Below, in pieces: positions 36,022 to 44,370 of a stretch of 64,000 bases of DNA. The position numbers and the translations under genes are program-made. Position 1 is the first letter of the stretch. Every line of letters starts with the position of its first letter. This DNA comes from Candidatus Bathyarchaeia archaeon (lineage in GTDB: Archaea > Thermoproteota > Bathyarchaeia > Bathyarchaeales > DTEX01): the NCBI GenBank assembly GCA_038882715.1, contig JAVZNR010000003.1:1-64000 (forward strand). Reading direction: 5' to 3'. The notes under the pieces were generated by a model. It did no database searches. It saw nothing but the letters and a program-made list of their open reading frames with translations, and was not told the origin of the DNA.

Positions 36022-36705
36022 ATGTCGAAATCAATAGAATCCATTTCTAAAGGCTTAGATATCTCAATGAAGAACCCTATGCTGCTGGCCCCCTTCGCCG
36101 CCCCAATTATCGTGCAATGGTTTTTCTCCGCGCTCGCCCAATTGTTCCCCATAAGATACTATTTTATCGAGGCGCCGAACCCATTCATACTCATGTTCGG
36201 CTCATTCGTCGCCGCGATTTTAGGCTTCGTGGCCGCCTGCATGCTCATAGATATGGTTAACGACGTCCTTAACGGTCGGCCGATAGATTTACGCAAGAGC
36301 CTGAACCTTGTAGTTAGCAGAATCGGCACGTTGATCGTCACTGCTGTGATTGCGGCTTTATTCAGCATAACCGTGATATTGCTTCCAATAGCCATGTTCA
36401 TAGTCGTCATAGCTATAATTGAGGAATTAGACGCTGTTGAAAGCGTGAAGAGAGCCTTTAATTTCGTGTTAAGTAATGTGGGTGAAGTCGTGGTCTTCAT
36501 TATCCTCGTAATAATTGTAGGCGCAGCGTTCTCGTATGTTTTCTCGCTAATCCCAATAGTCGGATCATATATAGGGGCAATAGTAAGCTGGCTGTTAAAC
36601 GCCATCTTCACCGTTTCAGCAGCATACTTCTACATCTCGTTAAGACCTCCTCCACCTCCACCGCCACCGCCGCCTCCTCCACCTCCGCCCCCTCCGCCAG
36701 AATAA
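36022..36705 (+). CDS. Multi-pass membrane protein with an 18-proline C-terminal tail
   Basis: 227 residues. About four to five membrane helices: around 18-35, 50-78, 95-125, 150-175 and 178-200, with loops carrying ELDAVESVKRAFNFV, a pattern like DUF4013-type integral membrane proteins. The end is an uninterrupted run of 18 prolines plus one glutamate, encoded with mixed CCT, CCA, CCG and CCC codons, so it is not a simple nucleotide repeat. The tail should project into the cytoplasm. Function unknown; it neighbours zinc-ribbon and SPFH proteins. Confidence 0.8.
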   Translation: MSKSIESISKGLDISMKNPMLLAPFAAPIIVQWFFSALAQLFPIRYYFIEAPNPFILMFGSFVAAILGFVAACMLIDMVNDVLNGRPIDLRKSLNLVVSRIGTLIVTAVIAALFSITVILLPIAMFIVVIAIIEELDAVESVKRAFNFVLSNVGEVVVFIILVIIVGAAFSYVFSLIPIVGSYIGAIVSWLLNAIFTVSAAYFYISLRPPPPPPPPPPPPPPPPPPE

Positions 36706-36841
36706 TCGCCCTCACATAAAAAGGATATTTTTCGTAGGAAATCAACGTGTACCGCCCAAAAAAAGGTTTGAACGCCGCCTCAATCAGAACAAAGATTTAA
36801 ACTATCAAAAAAGAGAAAAGCGCTCATCAACCCCTAGGGCG

Positions 36842-36890
36842 CAAATATTTTAAGTTTTAACATTTTACAGTTTTAGAGAGTGTTGGAGGA
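36842..36890 (+). promoter_or_regulatory. Putative promoter and Shine-Dalgarno of the arrestin-like gene
   Basis: AAATATTTTAAG at about 36843-36854 is a TATA-like box, and GGAGGA at 36885-36890 is a strong Shine-Dalgarno just before the TTG start at 36897. The rest of the 191-bp gap is A-rich and shows no other gene. Confidence 0.45.
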
Positions 36891-36896
36891 TCACTA

Positions 36897-37493
36897 TTGT
36901 CGTTCCTGAAGAAGATGGCTGAGAAGGTTACGCCCCCAAAAGTCAATTTAAAATTAAATCTTAGCGGGGACGTCTTCTCTCTTGGCGGCGATCTTAAAGG
37001 AGAATTGATAGTGTCTTCTGACGAGGATTTTGACGCCGAAGACATTAGATGCGAGATACAGTGTGTTGAGTCGGCTAAGGTTCAGAAACGGTTCTACGAC
37101 CAAGCCCTGAAGAGGGAGGTTATTAGGGAGGTTTGGGAGTCCGCCACGCTATACTCCGCAAAACCAAGCCTCAGCGGGCCCATACATATTTCAAAGGGTT
37201 TTTCAGGCAGCTTTCCCTTCAGCATCCCGATCCCGATCACAATGAAGCCAACCTCTAAGGGGATAGATAGAAGGGTTATGTGGACAATTAAGGGCGTCGT
37301 GGCGGTTAAAGGCAGGCCGGATGCCGTTAGCCCAACTCTTGAGGTTCAAGTCGCCCAGCCGACAGCCGCCCCAGTTATAAAGGAGAGGGAAGTTATCCGC
37401 GAAGTAGTTATGGTTCCATGCAAATACTGCGGGACGCTCTTCCCGCAAACGGATACAGTATGCCCCCACTGCGGCGCTAGAAGAACAGCGTAG
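36897..37493 (+). CDS. Arrestin-like (Spo0M-type) protein with C-terminal zinc ribbon
   Basis: 198 residues. Residues 10-150 have the all-beta arrestin-like pattern seen in Spo0M/Vps26-type proteins: PKVNLKLNLSGDVFSLGGDLKGEL, DIRCEIQCVES and PFSIPIPITMKPTSKG...VMWTIKGVVAVKGR. Residues about 170-195 carry CKYCG...CPHCGAR, a zinc ribbon. A short KEREVIREVV helix links them. It converges on the SPFH gene, which ends in the same kind of ribbon. Suggested role: adaptor or membrane-associated scaffold; not demonstrated. Confidence 0.72.
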   Translation: MSFLKKMAEKVTPPKVNLKLNLSGDVFSLGGDLKGELIVSSDEDFDAEDIRCEIQCVESAKVQKRFYDQALKREVIREVWESATLYSAKPSLSGPIHISKGFSGSFPFSIPIPITMKPTSKGIDRRVMWTIKGVVAVKGRPDAVSPTLEVQVAQPTAAPVIKEREVIREVVMVPCKYCGTLFPQTDTVCPHCGARRTA

Positions 37494-37590
37494 TCTAACT
37501 TCCCTAGACCTTACAGAATAAAAAGATCTAGGGAATTGGCGCTGCGCCCGAATCGTCCGTCAGGTTACTCGTTATCATTGCTTAGATCTA

Positions 37591-38634
37591 TTAAGCCAGC
37601 TTCTCCCCACAATTTTGGCAGAACTTTGCCCCCGGCTGAACCTCGCTTCCACACTTCGGGCATTTAACTGAAGATTGCAGCAGTGAGCCGCAATTTATGC
37701 AGAATTTCGCACCCGCCGGGTTCGCTGTTCCGCATTTCGGGCATGTTAAACCGGCTGCAGCCGCCTGTAGGGGTGCGCCGCAATTGCTGCAGAACTTCGC
37801 TGTTGACGGGTTCTGGAAGCCGCATTTTGGACATAATATGAATTGCTGTGCTGGTGCAGCTGGGGCTGCTGGCGGCTGGAATAACGGCGGAATCACCACC
37901 ACGCCTGCGCCTACGGCTGCGCCGGGGCTTTTCGATAGACTTTCAGCTGTCTTCTGAACCGTCTGCATCCTTAGGACCTCGTTGGCTGAAACCCCAGTTC
38001 TAAGGAAGAATATTCTGTCCCTCCACTCAGGTGTAGTGTCGATTCCCTCAAACTTCACGTCGATTAGCTCCAGCCCAATCCTCTTAAAGGCGTCGTAGAG
38101 GGCGTTCTTCGCCAAGAAGCTGGTTTCGTCGAGTTTTCCGTAGACTTCGGTTAGCGAGTATTGGCTTAATGTGTCGATTAATCTCTCATTGAAGTATCCT
38201 CTAAGAAAATCTTGGAGGCTGCTTGTGGTGTATGCTCCCTGCCCGCCAACAACCTCGTTCACGAAGAGGTTGGGCTCCTCAATCCTAAACCAGAAGCTGC
38301 CATAAAACTTTAGGGGAGCCAGCTCCTTAGTTTGGCCCTGGGCGCCGAATCTCCCCTGAAACTGCTTCAGCGAGACAAATATTACTGTTGCTCTGAATGG
38401 AACTTTATCGAACCCAGATATAACTGATAACACTTTTGTGAGCAACGGTAAGTTCGCTGTTGTCAGGACATGTCTACCAGCCCTAAAGACATCGTACGCT
38501 TTACCATCTCTGAGGAAGACGGCTGCCTCGTACTCGTGAACAATCAGGTTGTCTCCCCAAGCGATCTCCTCACTAGGATACCTCCAGACTATGTCGCTTT
38601 CTCTCGCGCCAACCCACTCAATAACCTTAGGCAT
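37591..38634 (-). CDS. SPFH-domain protein with three C-terminal zinc ribbons (YdjI-like)
   Basis: 347 residues. Residues 1-230 form an SPFH/band-7-type domain of the virion-core/YdjI branch (EWVGARESDIVWRYPSEEI, GRHVLTTANLPLLT, FYGSFWFRIEEPNLFVNEVVGG). A Pro/Ala-rich linker follows, then three double-CxxC ribbons: CPKCG...CSNCG, CPKCG...CINCG and CPKCG...CQNCG. There is no transmembrane helix. Its start directly follows the TAA of the helical protein (TAAATG), so translation is coupled. SPFH proteins organise membrane microdomains; YdjI acts with PspA-type proteins in Bacillus. The archaeal role is inference. Confidence 0.82.
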   Translation of the reverse strand: MPKVIEWVGARESDIVWRYPSEEIAWGDNLIVHEYEAAVFLRDGKAYDVFRAGRHVLTTANLPLLTKVLSVISGFDKVPFRATVIFVSLKQFQGRFGAQGQTKELAPLKFYGSFWFRIEEPNLFVNEVVGGQGAYTTSSLQDFLRGYFNERLIDTLSQYSLTEVYGKLDETSFLAKNALYDAFKRIGLELIDVKFEGIDTTPEWRDRIFFLRTGVSANEVLRMQTVQKTAESLSKSPGAAVGAGVVVIPPLFQPPAAPAAPAQQFILCPKCGFQNPSTAKFCSNCGAPLQAAAAGLTCPKCGTANPAGAKFCINCGSLLQSSVKCPKCGSEVQPGAKFCQNCGEKLA

Positions 38635-39180
38635 TTAACCCACCATCCCCCTGAGAATTTGAACTCTTCTATCAATTAATGCGTCCAGCTCCTCGGCTCT
38701 CGATATTAATTCATTCATAAGTCTCCTCCACTCTTCTCTTCCGGGCTCGGCTCTAACTAGGGATTCAGCGCCCGCCTTAACTGCCTCAGCCTTTTCTATT
38801 AAACTTAAATCATGTTGAATAACCATGTCAAGCTTATCCTCCCTAACTTTAACAGCGTCAAACATCCCAGCGTATCCGGCAACAGCCCTATCTATACGCT
38901 GTATTACCCTGTCGAGGCGGGACATAAGTGCATCAAACCTCCAGGCATCTTCGCTGGAAATTTTCTGCGCTATAATGGGGTTAGCTAGGCTTCTTCTCAC
39001 AGTATCCTTAGCCATCTTAAGCCTATTAACGATCTCCATCCTAACGAGTCTGTCGCTTTCCCTACGCAGCTCTTTCTCCTTATATCCCCGATACCCGGGA
39101 ATGTAGCCGGCTATTCTCTCCAGCAGCCCCATCTCTCCACGAACCTTCTCCAATTTTTCCGGCTTCTTCTCTTCGCTCAT
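38635..39180 (-). CDS. Helical SPFH-partner protein of unknown function
   Basis: About 181 residues from ATG 39180, which overlaps the membrane-protein stop (ATGA) and has GGAGGAGAA upstream; the alternative at 39195 would add five. It is almost all helix: a conserved-looking IPGYRGYKEKELRRESDRL segment (about 22-45), then long amphipathic helices (DALMSRLDRVIQRIDRAV, LSLIEKAEAVKAGAESLV). Lack of membrane helices and coupling to the SPFH gene suggest it binds that protein or the membrane. An ESCRT-III/PspA-like role is attractive but not supported by a clear motif. Confidence 0.7.
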   Translation of the reverse strand: MSEEKKPEKLEKVRGEMGLLERIAGYIPGYRGYKEKELRRESDRLVRMEIVNRLKMAKDTVRRSLANPIIAQKISSEDAWRFDALMSRLDRVIQRIDRAVAGYAGMFDAVKVREDKLDMVIQHDLSLIEKAEAVKAGAESLVRAEPGREEWRRLMNELISRAEELDALIDRRVQILRGMVG

Positions 39181-39524
39181 CCTTTTCTCCTCCAATATTC
39201 AAGCAAACCTATTGATGCGAGAAGAATAAGCAGTAAGCCAAACAACACTATCACATTTATAAGCCTGTAAAGGGCGAAGGATAAGCCTACGATAAACATT
39301 ATCAGCCCCCAACTCAAATAATATAAGTAGTCTCCCCGCGCCTTTAAAGCGTAGATAAGCGTATAGGCCCCAAGGGGGCTGATGATAAATGCAATTAAAT
39401 TTAATGGGTCAAATGCGAGAAGGCCTCCACCATAAATTATCGCCGCCACGCCCAGAGATATGGCGAAAACGAAGAGCGCGCCTAAACCATAACCCATCTT
39501 CTCGGATCTCGCAGACTTTTTCAT
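39177..39524 (-). CDS. Small four-helix membrane protein
   Basis: 115 residues with four closely spaced membrane helices (about 13-35, 37-55, 67-87 and 88-108) and short loops. First gene of the three-gene operon with the helical and SPFH proteins; its stop overlaps the next start by 4 bp. It could anchor the SPFH assembly to the membrane. No family recognised. Confidence 0.7.
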   Translation of the reverse strand: MKKSARSEKMGYGLGALFVFAISLGVAAIIYGGGLLAFDPLNLIAFIISPLGAYTLIYALKARGDYLYYLSWGLIMFIVGLSFALYRLINVIVLFGLLLILLASIGLLEYWRRKG

Positions 39525-39614
39525 CCAACTACCTTCAGCATTGAAGACTCATTAATAGCTATATTTTTACAGATATAAATCTTCTTAAAGAACAGTATCC
39601 TATATTTCTTAGAT

Positions 39615-39634
39615 AGAGGTTTTGTGAAACCTCT
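39615..39634. other. Perfect eight-pair hairpin in a divergent intergenic region
   Basis: AGAGGTTT and AAACCTCT are exact inverted repeats round a TGTG loop. It sits in the 226-bp gap between the divergent membrane-protein operon and the frameshifted exported-protein gene. GGTTTTGTGAA is shared with the hairpin at 33180. It could be an operator or a structured 5-prime element; nothing else in the gap is recognised. Confidence 0.45.
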
Positions 39635-39750
39635 CTTAACCTCATCTTTATTGGCTGAAAGCCATACTTCTTAGAATTAAGGCAGGGCGGCAGTAGGCGT
39701 TAAAGGCTTATTAAGTTAATCCTAAACAAATATTTCTGTGGCGTTAAAAG

Positions 39751-40816
39751 ATGAAACATAGATTTAAAGAGGCCATAATATTTCTAATATTGCTCATCGC
39801 CTTTGGGCTAGCGCCCAGAGAATCTTTATCGGTTAACGCTGCTAACGTGAACGAAGATTTTTCAGCGGTTTTCGTAGAGAGGATCAGTGTATCTCTTAAC
39901 TGCACAACCGCCGAGCTCCAGGTTTTAAGCATGGTGGTCTCTAACGATATATCGTTAGTGCATTTCCCACCCAAAGTAGATATGGGTAAAAGTGAGCTCG
40001 CCAGCGTGGTTAGCATAATAGTCGTCTTTACCAGAACTTTCTCGAGACTAGTGTTCGCCTTCAACAACACTGATACTGAAGCGTCGAGATTACTCGCGGA
40101 CTCCGTGAAAGGAACCATGGAAGAGGCTTTTGAAGAGGCTTTCACATGGAGCTCCACCGAAATAATTGAAGGGCACTGCGTTGTAACTTATGCTGGTCTA
40201 GGTAAGGGCGACTTAACAGGATACCTAAGCTGGCTTATGGATAGATGCTTAGCCCAAGATTTAGGGGGGATTCTCACTCACATTCATCCCAATTAGCGGT
40301 GAGGAGAACGCCTTCATCGAGATTATTGCCGATAGGAGCGAGGAGACGGGTGAACTGGTATATCTCATGGCCGTAGGATACTATACCAGCGTGCCGGTTG
40401 GGGCTGGACCGCATAAAATAGACTTTCTGAGGCTACTAAATGTTGAGTCGCTTGCCCCCTCAAAGTACGTGTCACCCTTATACTGGGGTACTTCTTCAAT
40501 CGTGGACTTCGTAATACTCTCTAATGAAACGGTTTCTTATGTAACCTCTGAGCCAGGCGCGGCTGTCCTCTTCTCCAGCGAAAGCCTTGCCTACCCCATG
40601 TCTAGGGGCTGGTATATGGTTCCATCGGACTGGCTGGAGCCGCCTCAGCGGTTGCATGTTTTCTTCTCTTTTGGAGATAGCCTCTCACCTGTAGAGAAAC
40701 TTACCTTAACTTTCAGCGGCCTAATAATACCTGAAATCGACAGCGCAACCCCATTGATCGCCCTAATGCTGGCGGCATCCGCGATCATGGTTATTAAAAG
40801 GAGGACCGCTAGATAA
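39751..40816 (+). pseudogene. Exported, C-terminally anchored protein, interrupted by a one-base frameshift
   Basis: The first frame (181 residues) opens with a signal peptide (basic MKHRFKEA, then IIFLILLIAFGLA). The protein continues in another frame from FSLTFIPISGEE to 40816 and ends in a hydrophobic anchor (TPLIALMLAASAIMV) plus KRRTAR. Removing one G from the G6 run near 40264-40269 gives one protein of about 354 residues. I do not recognise the family: a beta-rich extracellular region with few cysteines. A homopolymer error is the simplest explanation; a genuine broken gene is possible. Confidence 0.7.
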
Positions 40817-40897
40817 AGGATTGCTGCCCATAAATGTCAATATTATTTTCTTTTTAGTCTATGTTAAAGGTTAAATGCCTGAGCTAAGTCTATTCCA

Positions 40898-41791
40898 TTG
40901 TCTATGTCTTCAATCGATATCGCCGTGGGGGCGTTACGCCAGCTTGAGGCTGAGGACATAAAGATTCTAGCGAAGATAGAGGTTGACATGAGCCGCCATA
41001 AATATGTGCCTGAAAAAGATATTTTGAGGATGAGCGGTTTAGCCGAGAAGGAGATCAAGTATAGGCTTGAGAAGCTAAATGGTTTAGGTCTGATTCACCG
41101 TTGGGTCGGCCCCTACATTGGCTACGCTCTGAGCACGGCTGGATACGACTGCTTGGCTTTAAACGCGCTGGTGAAGGCGGGCGTCATAGAGTCTATCGGT
41201 AAACCTTTAGGCGTGGGTAAAGAGTCAGACGTCTACGATGCTTTAACTGGGGGCGGTGAGAGGGTAGCCGTGAAATTCCACCGCTTAGGCAGGGTGAGCT
41301 TCCGGCAAACTAGAAGGTTTAGGGACTACCTGCTAGATAGAAGGCATGTTTCATGGCTCTATCAGTCGCGTTTGGCTGCTGAGAGGGAGATTGAAGCCCT
41401 GAGGCTTGTTTACCCATGCGGCGTATCTGTCCCAAAGCCGATTGGGCATAATAGGCATGTTGTCGTCATGGGTATGATAGAGGGCGAATGCCTATTCAGG
41501 CTTAAGGATATACCTAACCCCGAAGCCGTTTTAGATGAAATCCTAGAGAACGTGAGGTTAGCTTACCTTAAATCAGGGGTTATACATGGAGACCTAAGCG
41601 AGTTCAACGTGATCTTAACCCCGCTAAACCGCGTGCTGATAATTGATTGGCCCCAATTCGTCAGGGCGAGCCACCCGAACGCCGAGGTCCTACTGAAAAG
41701 AGACGTCTGGAACATTATTAAATTTTTTAGGAGAAAATTCGGTGTGATTAAAGGGCTGCAGGAAGCCCTAGACTACGTGAAGACCCTTTGA
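40898..41791 (+). CDS. rio2: RIO2 serine protein kinase
   Basis: About 297 residues. An N-terminal winged helix (1-90, DILRMSGLAEKEIKYRLEKL) specific to RIO2 is followed by the RIO kinase fold: GVGKESDVYDAL (P-loop), AVKFHRLGR lysine, VIHGDLSEFNV (catalytic Asp near 232) and IIDWPQF (metal-binding Asp). It acts in late 40S/30S subunit maturation. TTG 40898 or ATG 40904 may start it. Confidence 0.96.
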   Translation: MSMSSIDIAVGALRQLEAEDIKILAKIEVDMSRHKYVPEKDILRMSGLAEKEIKYRLEKLNGLGLIHRWVGPYIGYALSTAGYDCLALNALVKAGVIESIGKPLGVGKESDVYDALTGGGERVAVKFHRLGRVSFRQTRRFRDYLLDRRHVSWLYQSRLAAEREIEALRLVYPCGVSVPKPIGHNRHVVVMGMIEGECLFRLKDIPNPEAVLDEILENVRLAYLKSGVIHGDLSEFNVILTPLNRVLIIDWPQFVRASHPNAEVLLKRDVWNIIKFFRRKFGVIKGLQEALDYVKTL

Positions 41792-41838
41792 ACCCACCTT
41801 CTGTCTTCCCGGTCGGCTTAAACGTTTAAGTATAATTT

Positions 41839-43128
41839 ATGTTTAAGGTATTAATTAGTATGCCAGTCTCTGAAAGGAAGCTTATTGTTGGGGTTGACCC
41901 GGGGTTAAATTGCGGGCTAGCTATTCTATCGCTTAACGGTGAGCCGATCCTAATAGAGAGCCATAGAGGCTGGTCCATGTCTAAAATAATTGAGAGGATA
42001 ATAGGTTTCGGCGAGCCCACAATTATTTCGAGCGATGTTTCCCCGGCCCCAAGCCTTCTTGAGAATCTCGCTAGAAAGCTTAACGCCGTGTTGTTTGAGC
42101 CCGCGTTTTCAATGAGCATCGAGGAGAAGCATCGGTTAACGCGGCTTTACGCTGAGCGATATAATGTTAAGGCGGAGAACGCCCATGAGGTTGACGCTTT
42201 AGCCGCAGCGATAAAGGCTTATCAGCATTATAAGAGCAAGTTTGATCAGGTTGACGCTAAGCTGAAGGATGCTGGCGGAGAAGTCTCCCCGAACGATGTT
42301 AAGGATCTTGTCGCTAGAGGCTACAGCATTTCTAGGGCGATAAAGTTTCTTAGGGAGCGAAGGGTTGAGAAGAGCCCTGTGATCGGAGCCGCCTTAACAA
42401 GCGAGGAGAAGATGAAGGAGATCATAGAGAACCTCACGCAGAGGCTTATGCTGGAGAGGGAGAGGAATAGGATTCTGAGGGAGGCGAACAGGGAGCTTCA
42501 GCTTAAAGTGAAGGCTTTAGAGGCTGAGATCGAGAGCTTAAGGGAGGCTTTAGAGAAAACTCGTAGCGAGCAGATTCTCCAGATAAGGCGGGAGCGCGAG
42601 TTCAGGAAGCTCCATGAGGAGATAAGGGTTCTCAGGGATAAGGTTTCAGAGCAGGAAGCCCAGATAGAAGCGTATAGGCAGATGCTTAGTAGGCTACAAT
42701 CTTTAAGCGGCTCAGAATCTAGGGAGGGGCTAATCCTGCTAAAGCCGATTGAATCGTTCACTAGAGAGGGACTTGATAAAGCCTTCAAGATATATAATGT
42801 CAGGGCGGGAGACGTGGTCTTCATAATGGATCCGAGCGGTGGGGGTTCATCAACCGCTGAAAACCTAGCTAAGAGGGGGGTTAAAGCGGTCATTATTAAC
42901 GGGGCCATGTCTCATCAGGCTCTAGAGATCTTTGAGAAACATTATATACCGGTAATCCCAGCCGGCGAGCTAAACGTTAAGTGGATTGACGGTTTACCCT
43001 ACGCTGACCCCAAGGATGTAAAGCGCGTAATTAAGGATGGAAGAACGCTGAGCTCCGTGAACAGCGTTGAATCATTAAAGGAGATTGTAAGGGACTATTT
43101 GAGGGAGATCATGGATCAGGAAGCCTAG
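41839..43128 (+). CDS. DUF460 protein with RNase H/RuvC-like N-terminal domain
   Basis: 429 residues of the archaeal DUF460 family. Residues 15-130 show an RNase H-like nuclease core: GVDPGLNCGLAIL, TIISSDVSPAPSLLENLARKL and AHEVDALAAAIKAY with acidic residues at the expected places. A coiled coil fills about 190-290 (long Glu/Arg heptads). The C-terminal domain has FIMDPSGGGSSTAENLAKRGVKAVI. It is probably a nucleic-acid enzyme. Start ATG 41839, with internal ATG 41860 possible. Confidence 0.85.
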   Translation: MFKVLISMPVSERKLIVGVDPGLNCGLAILSLNGEPILIESHRGWSMSKIIERIIGFGEPTIISSDVSPAPSLLENLARKLNAVLFEPAFSMSIEEKHRLTRLYAERYNVKAENAHEVDALAAAIKAYQHYKSKFDQVDAKLKDAGGEVSPNDVKDLVARGYSISRAIKFLRERRVEKSPVIGAALTSEEKMKEIIENLTQRLMLERERNRILREANRELQLKVKALEAEIESLREALEKTRSEQILQIRREREFRKLHEEIRVLRDKVSEQEAQIEAYRQMLSRLQSLSGSESREGLILLKPIESFTREGLDKAFKIYNVRAGDVVFIMDPSGGGSSTAENLAKRGVKAVIINGAMSHQALEIFEKHYIPVIPAGELNVKWIDGLPYADPKDVKRVIKDGRTLSSVNSVESLKEIVRDYLREIMDQEA

Positions 43129-43181
43129 GCAAAACATTATTATCTTGTTCGGCTCAGTAGATTTATCTTGGGTGCCGGAGA

Positions 43182-43451
43182 ATGGTTCAGGAGTTTATCG
43201 AGGTTGAGGATGCCGGAACTTTCAGGCTTGTCGCCGAGCAAGCACCGTTCGTGATACGTAGGGATCCATATTTATTTGCACAGTACTTTTCATCAATGAT
43301 CTTCATAAATGTCGCTAAGCTGGAGGATAGGGAGGTTAAAAGGCTATTTGACATGTTACGCGGTAAGACGATCGTCGTGAAGAGCCTCGTTAAAGCCTCT
43401 TCAATATCAGATTTTCTTGAGAAGGCTGAGGGGGTAAGAAAGCAAACATAG
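43182..43451 (+). CDS. Small hypothetical protein (89 aa)
   Basis: 89 residues, not recognised. Mixed alpha/beta with a DPYLFAQYFSSMIFINVAKL segment and no transmembrane helix or cysteine. ATG 43182 follows GGTG-containing sequence. It follows DUF460 by 53 bp on the same strand and may share its transcript. Confidence 0.6.
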   Translation: MVQEFIEVEDAGTFRLVAEQAPFVIRRDPYLFAQYFSSMIFINVAKLEDREVKRLFDMLRGKTIVVKSLVKASSISDFLEKAEGVRKQT

Positions 43452-43464
43452 CGCTCTGCGGGAT

Positions 43465-43863
43465 CTAGGGGAAACATCCCTCCCTTAAAAGTCTCTCGAG
43501 ATCTCTAAAGTTTCTGACGATTACGTCAGAGTGCTCTATTATCCATGGGCTTGGATTTTTAAGCCTGCAGACAACAATGGTCTTCTTACCTTTAAGCTTG
43601 GCGTAAAACAGCTCCATGCATGTTCCAGCGGAGAGCCTAGGCATATAGGCGACTAAGACATCGCATCTATCAATATCTTCAAGATCCCTTTTAATGAAGT
43701 CCCTTGGAAGAGCCTGACCAGCCCGATAAACTATTTTTTCGCGGAGCCACGGGTCTATAACCTCGTAGCCATGCTTCGCTAGAATGCTTCTTATCCTATC
43801 CCTATAGTTCTGCCTGCCCTCCATCCCCTGAATGGGCCCCGAAATAAAAGCTACTTTAGCCAT
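43465..43863 (-). CDS. Nucleoside 2-deoxyribosyltransferase-like protein
   Basis: 132 residues with the family pattern: FISGPIQGMEGRQNYRDRI (ISGP.. ribose site), DIDRCDVLVAYMPRLSAGTCMELFYAKLKGK (Asp and the catalytic Glu in ELFYA). Members transfer deoxyribose between bases or cleave nucleoside monophosphates. The convergent neighbour ends 13 bp away. Confidence 0.83.
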   Translation of the reverse strand: MAKVAFISGPIQGMEGRQNYRDRIRSILAKHGYEVIDPWLREKIVYRAGQALPRDFIKRDLEDIDRCDVLVAYMPRLSAGTCMELFYAKLKGKKTIVVCRLKNPSPWIIEHSDVIVRNFRDLERLLREGCFP

Positions 43864-43946
43864 TCTTCGCCCGCGCCCTCTTCAATTATATTAACGTTAA
43901 TTTTAAATTAAGAGAGCCCGTAGATATTCGTTTAAGGTGAAGGAGT

Positions 43947-44363
43947 ATGGTTAATGTTGAAGGATACGAGGTTCTTGAGGGGCTCTACTATTCTAGAGAG
44001 TGGATGTGGGTTAAGATTGAGGATCGTAGGGCTAGGATAGGCGTAACCGACTATGCGCAGAAGCAGATGCGTGAAATAGTATTCGCTGAGCTACCGGGCG
44101 TCGGGGCAGACGTTAGGCGCGGGGAACCCTTCGGGACAATTGAATCCGTTAAAGCCGTCTCCGACCTAGTCTCCCCATTAAGCGGAAGAGTTGTCGAAGT
44201 GAACGATAGGGTGAGCGAGAGGCCGGAGCTAATCAATGAAGACCCATACGGCGAAGGCTGGCTTATAATTATTGAGCCAGCAAACCTTGAAGAAGACCTT
44301 AAGGCGCTAATGACCTTTGAGCAGGCTGTTGAATGGTATAGGGAAATCGCCAAGAAGAGTTGA
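43947..44363 (+). CDS. gcvH: Glycine cleavage system H protein
   Basis: 138 residues. The lipoyl domain has SREWMWVKIEDRRARIGVTDYAQ, and the lipoylated lysine is K69 in GTIESVKAVSDLVSPLSG. NEDPYGEGWLIII closes the fold. It shuttles the aminomethyl group in glycine cleavage. The P, T and L proteins and lipoate ligase are not in the window. It is 7 bp upstream of a disulfide reductase, which hints at redox of the lipoyl group, but that enzyme is not a standard dihydrolipoamide dehydrogenase. Confidence 0.95.
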   Translation: MVNVEGYEVLEGLYYSREWMWVKIEDRRARIGVTDYAQKQMREIVFAELPGVGADVRRGEPFGTIESVKAVSDLVSPLSGRVVEVNDRVSERPELINEDPYGEGWLIIIEPANLEEDLKALMTFEQAVEWYREIAKKS

Positions 44364-44370
44364 AGGCAAG

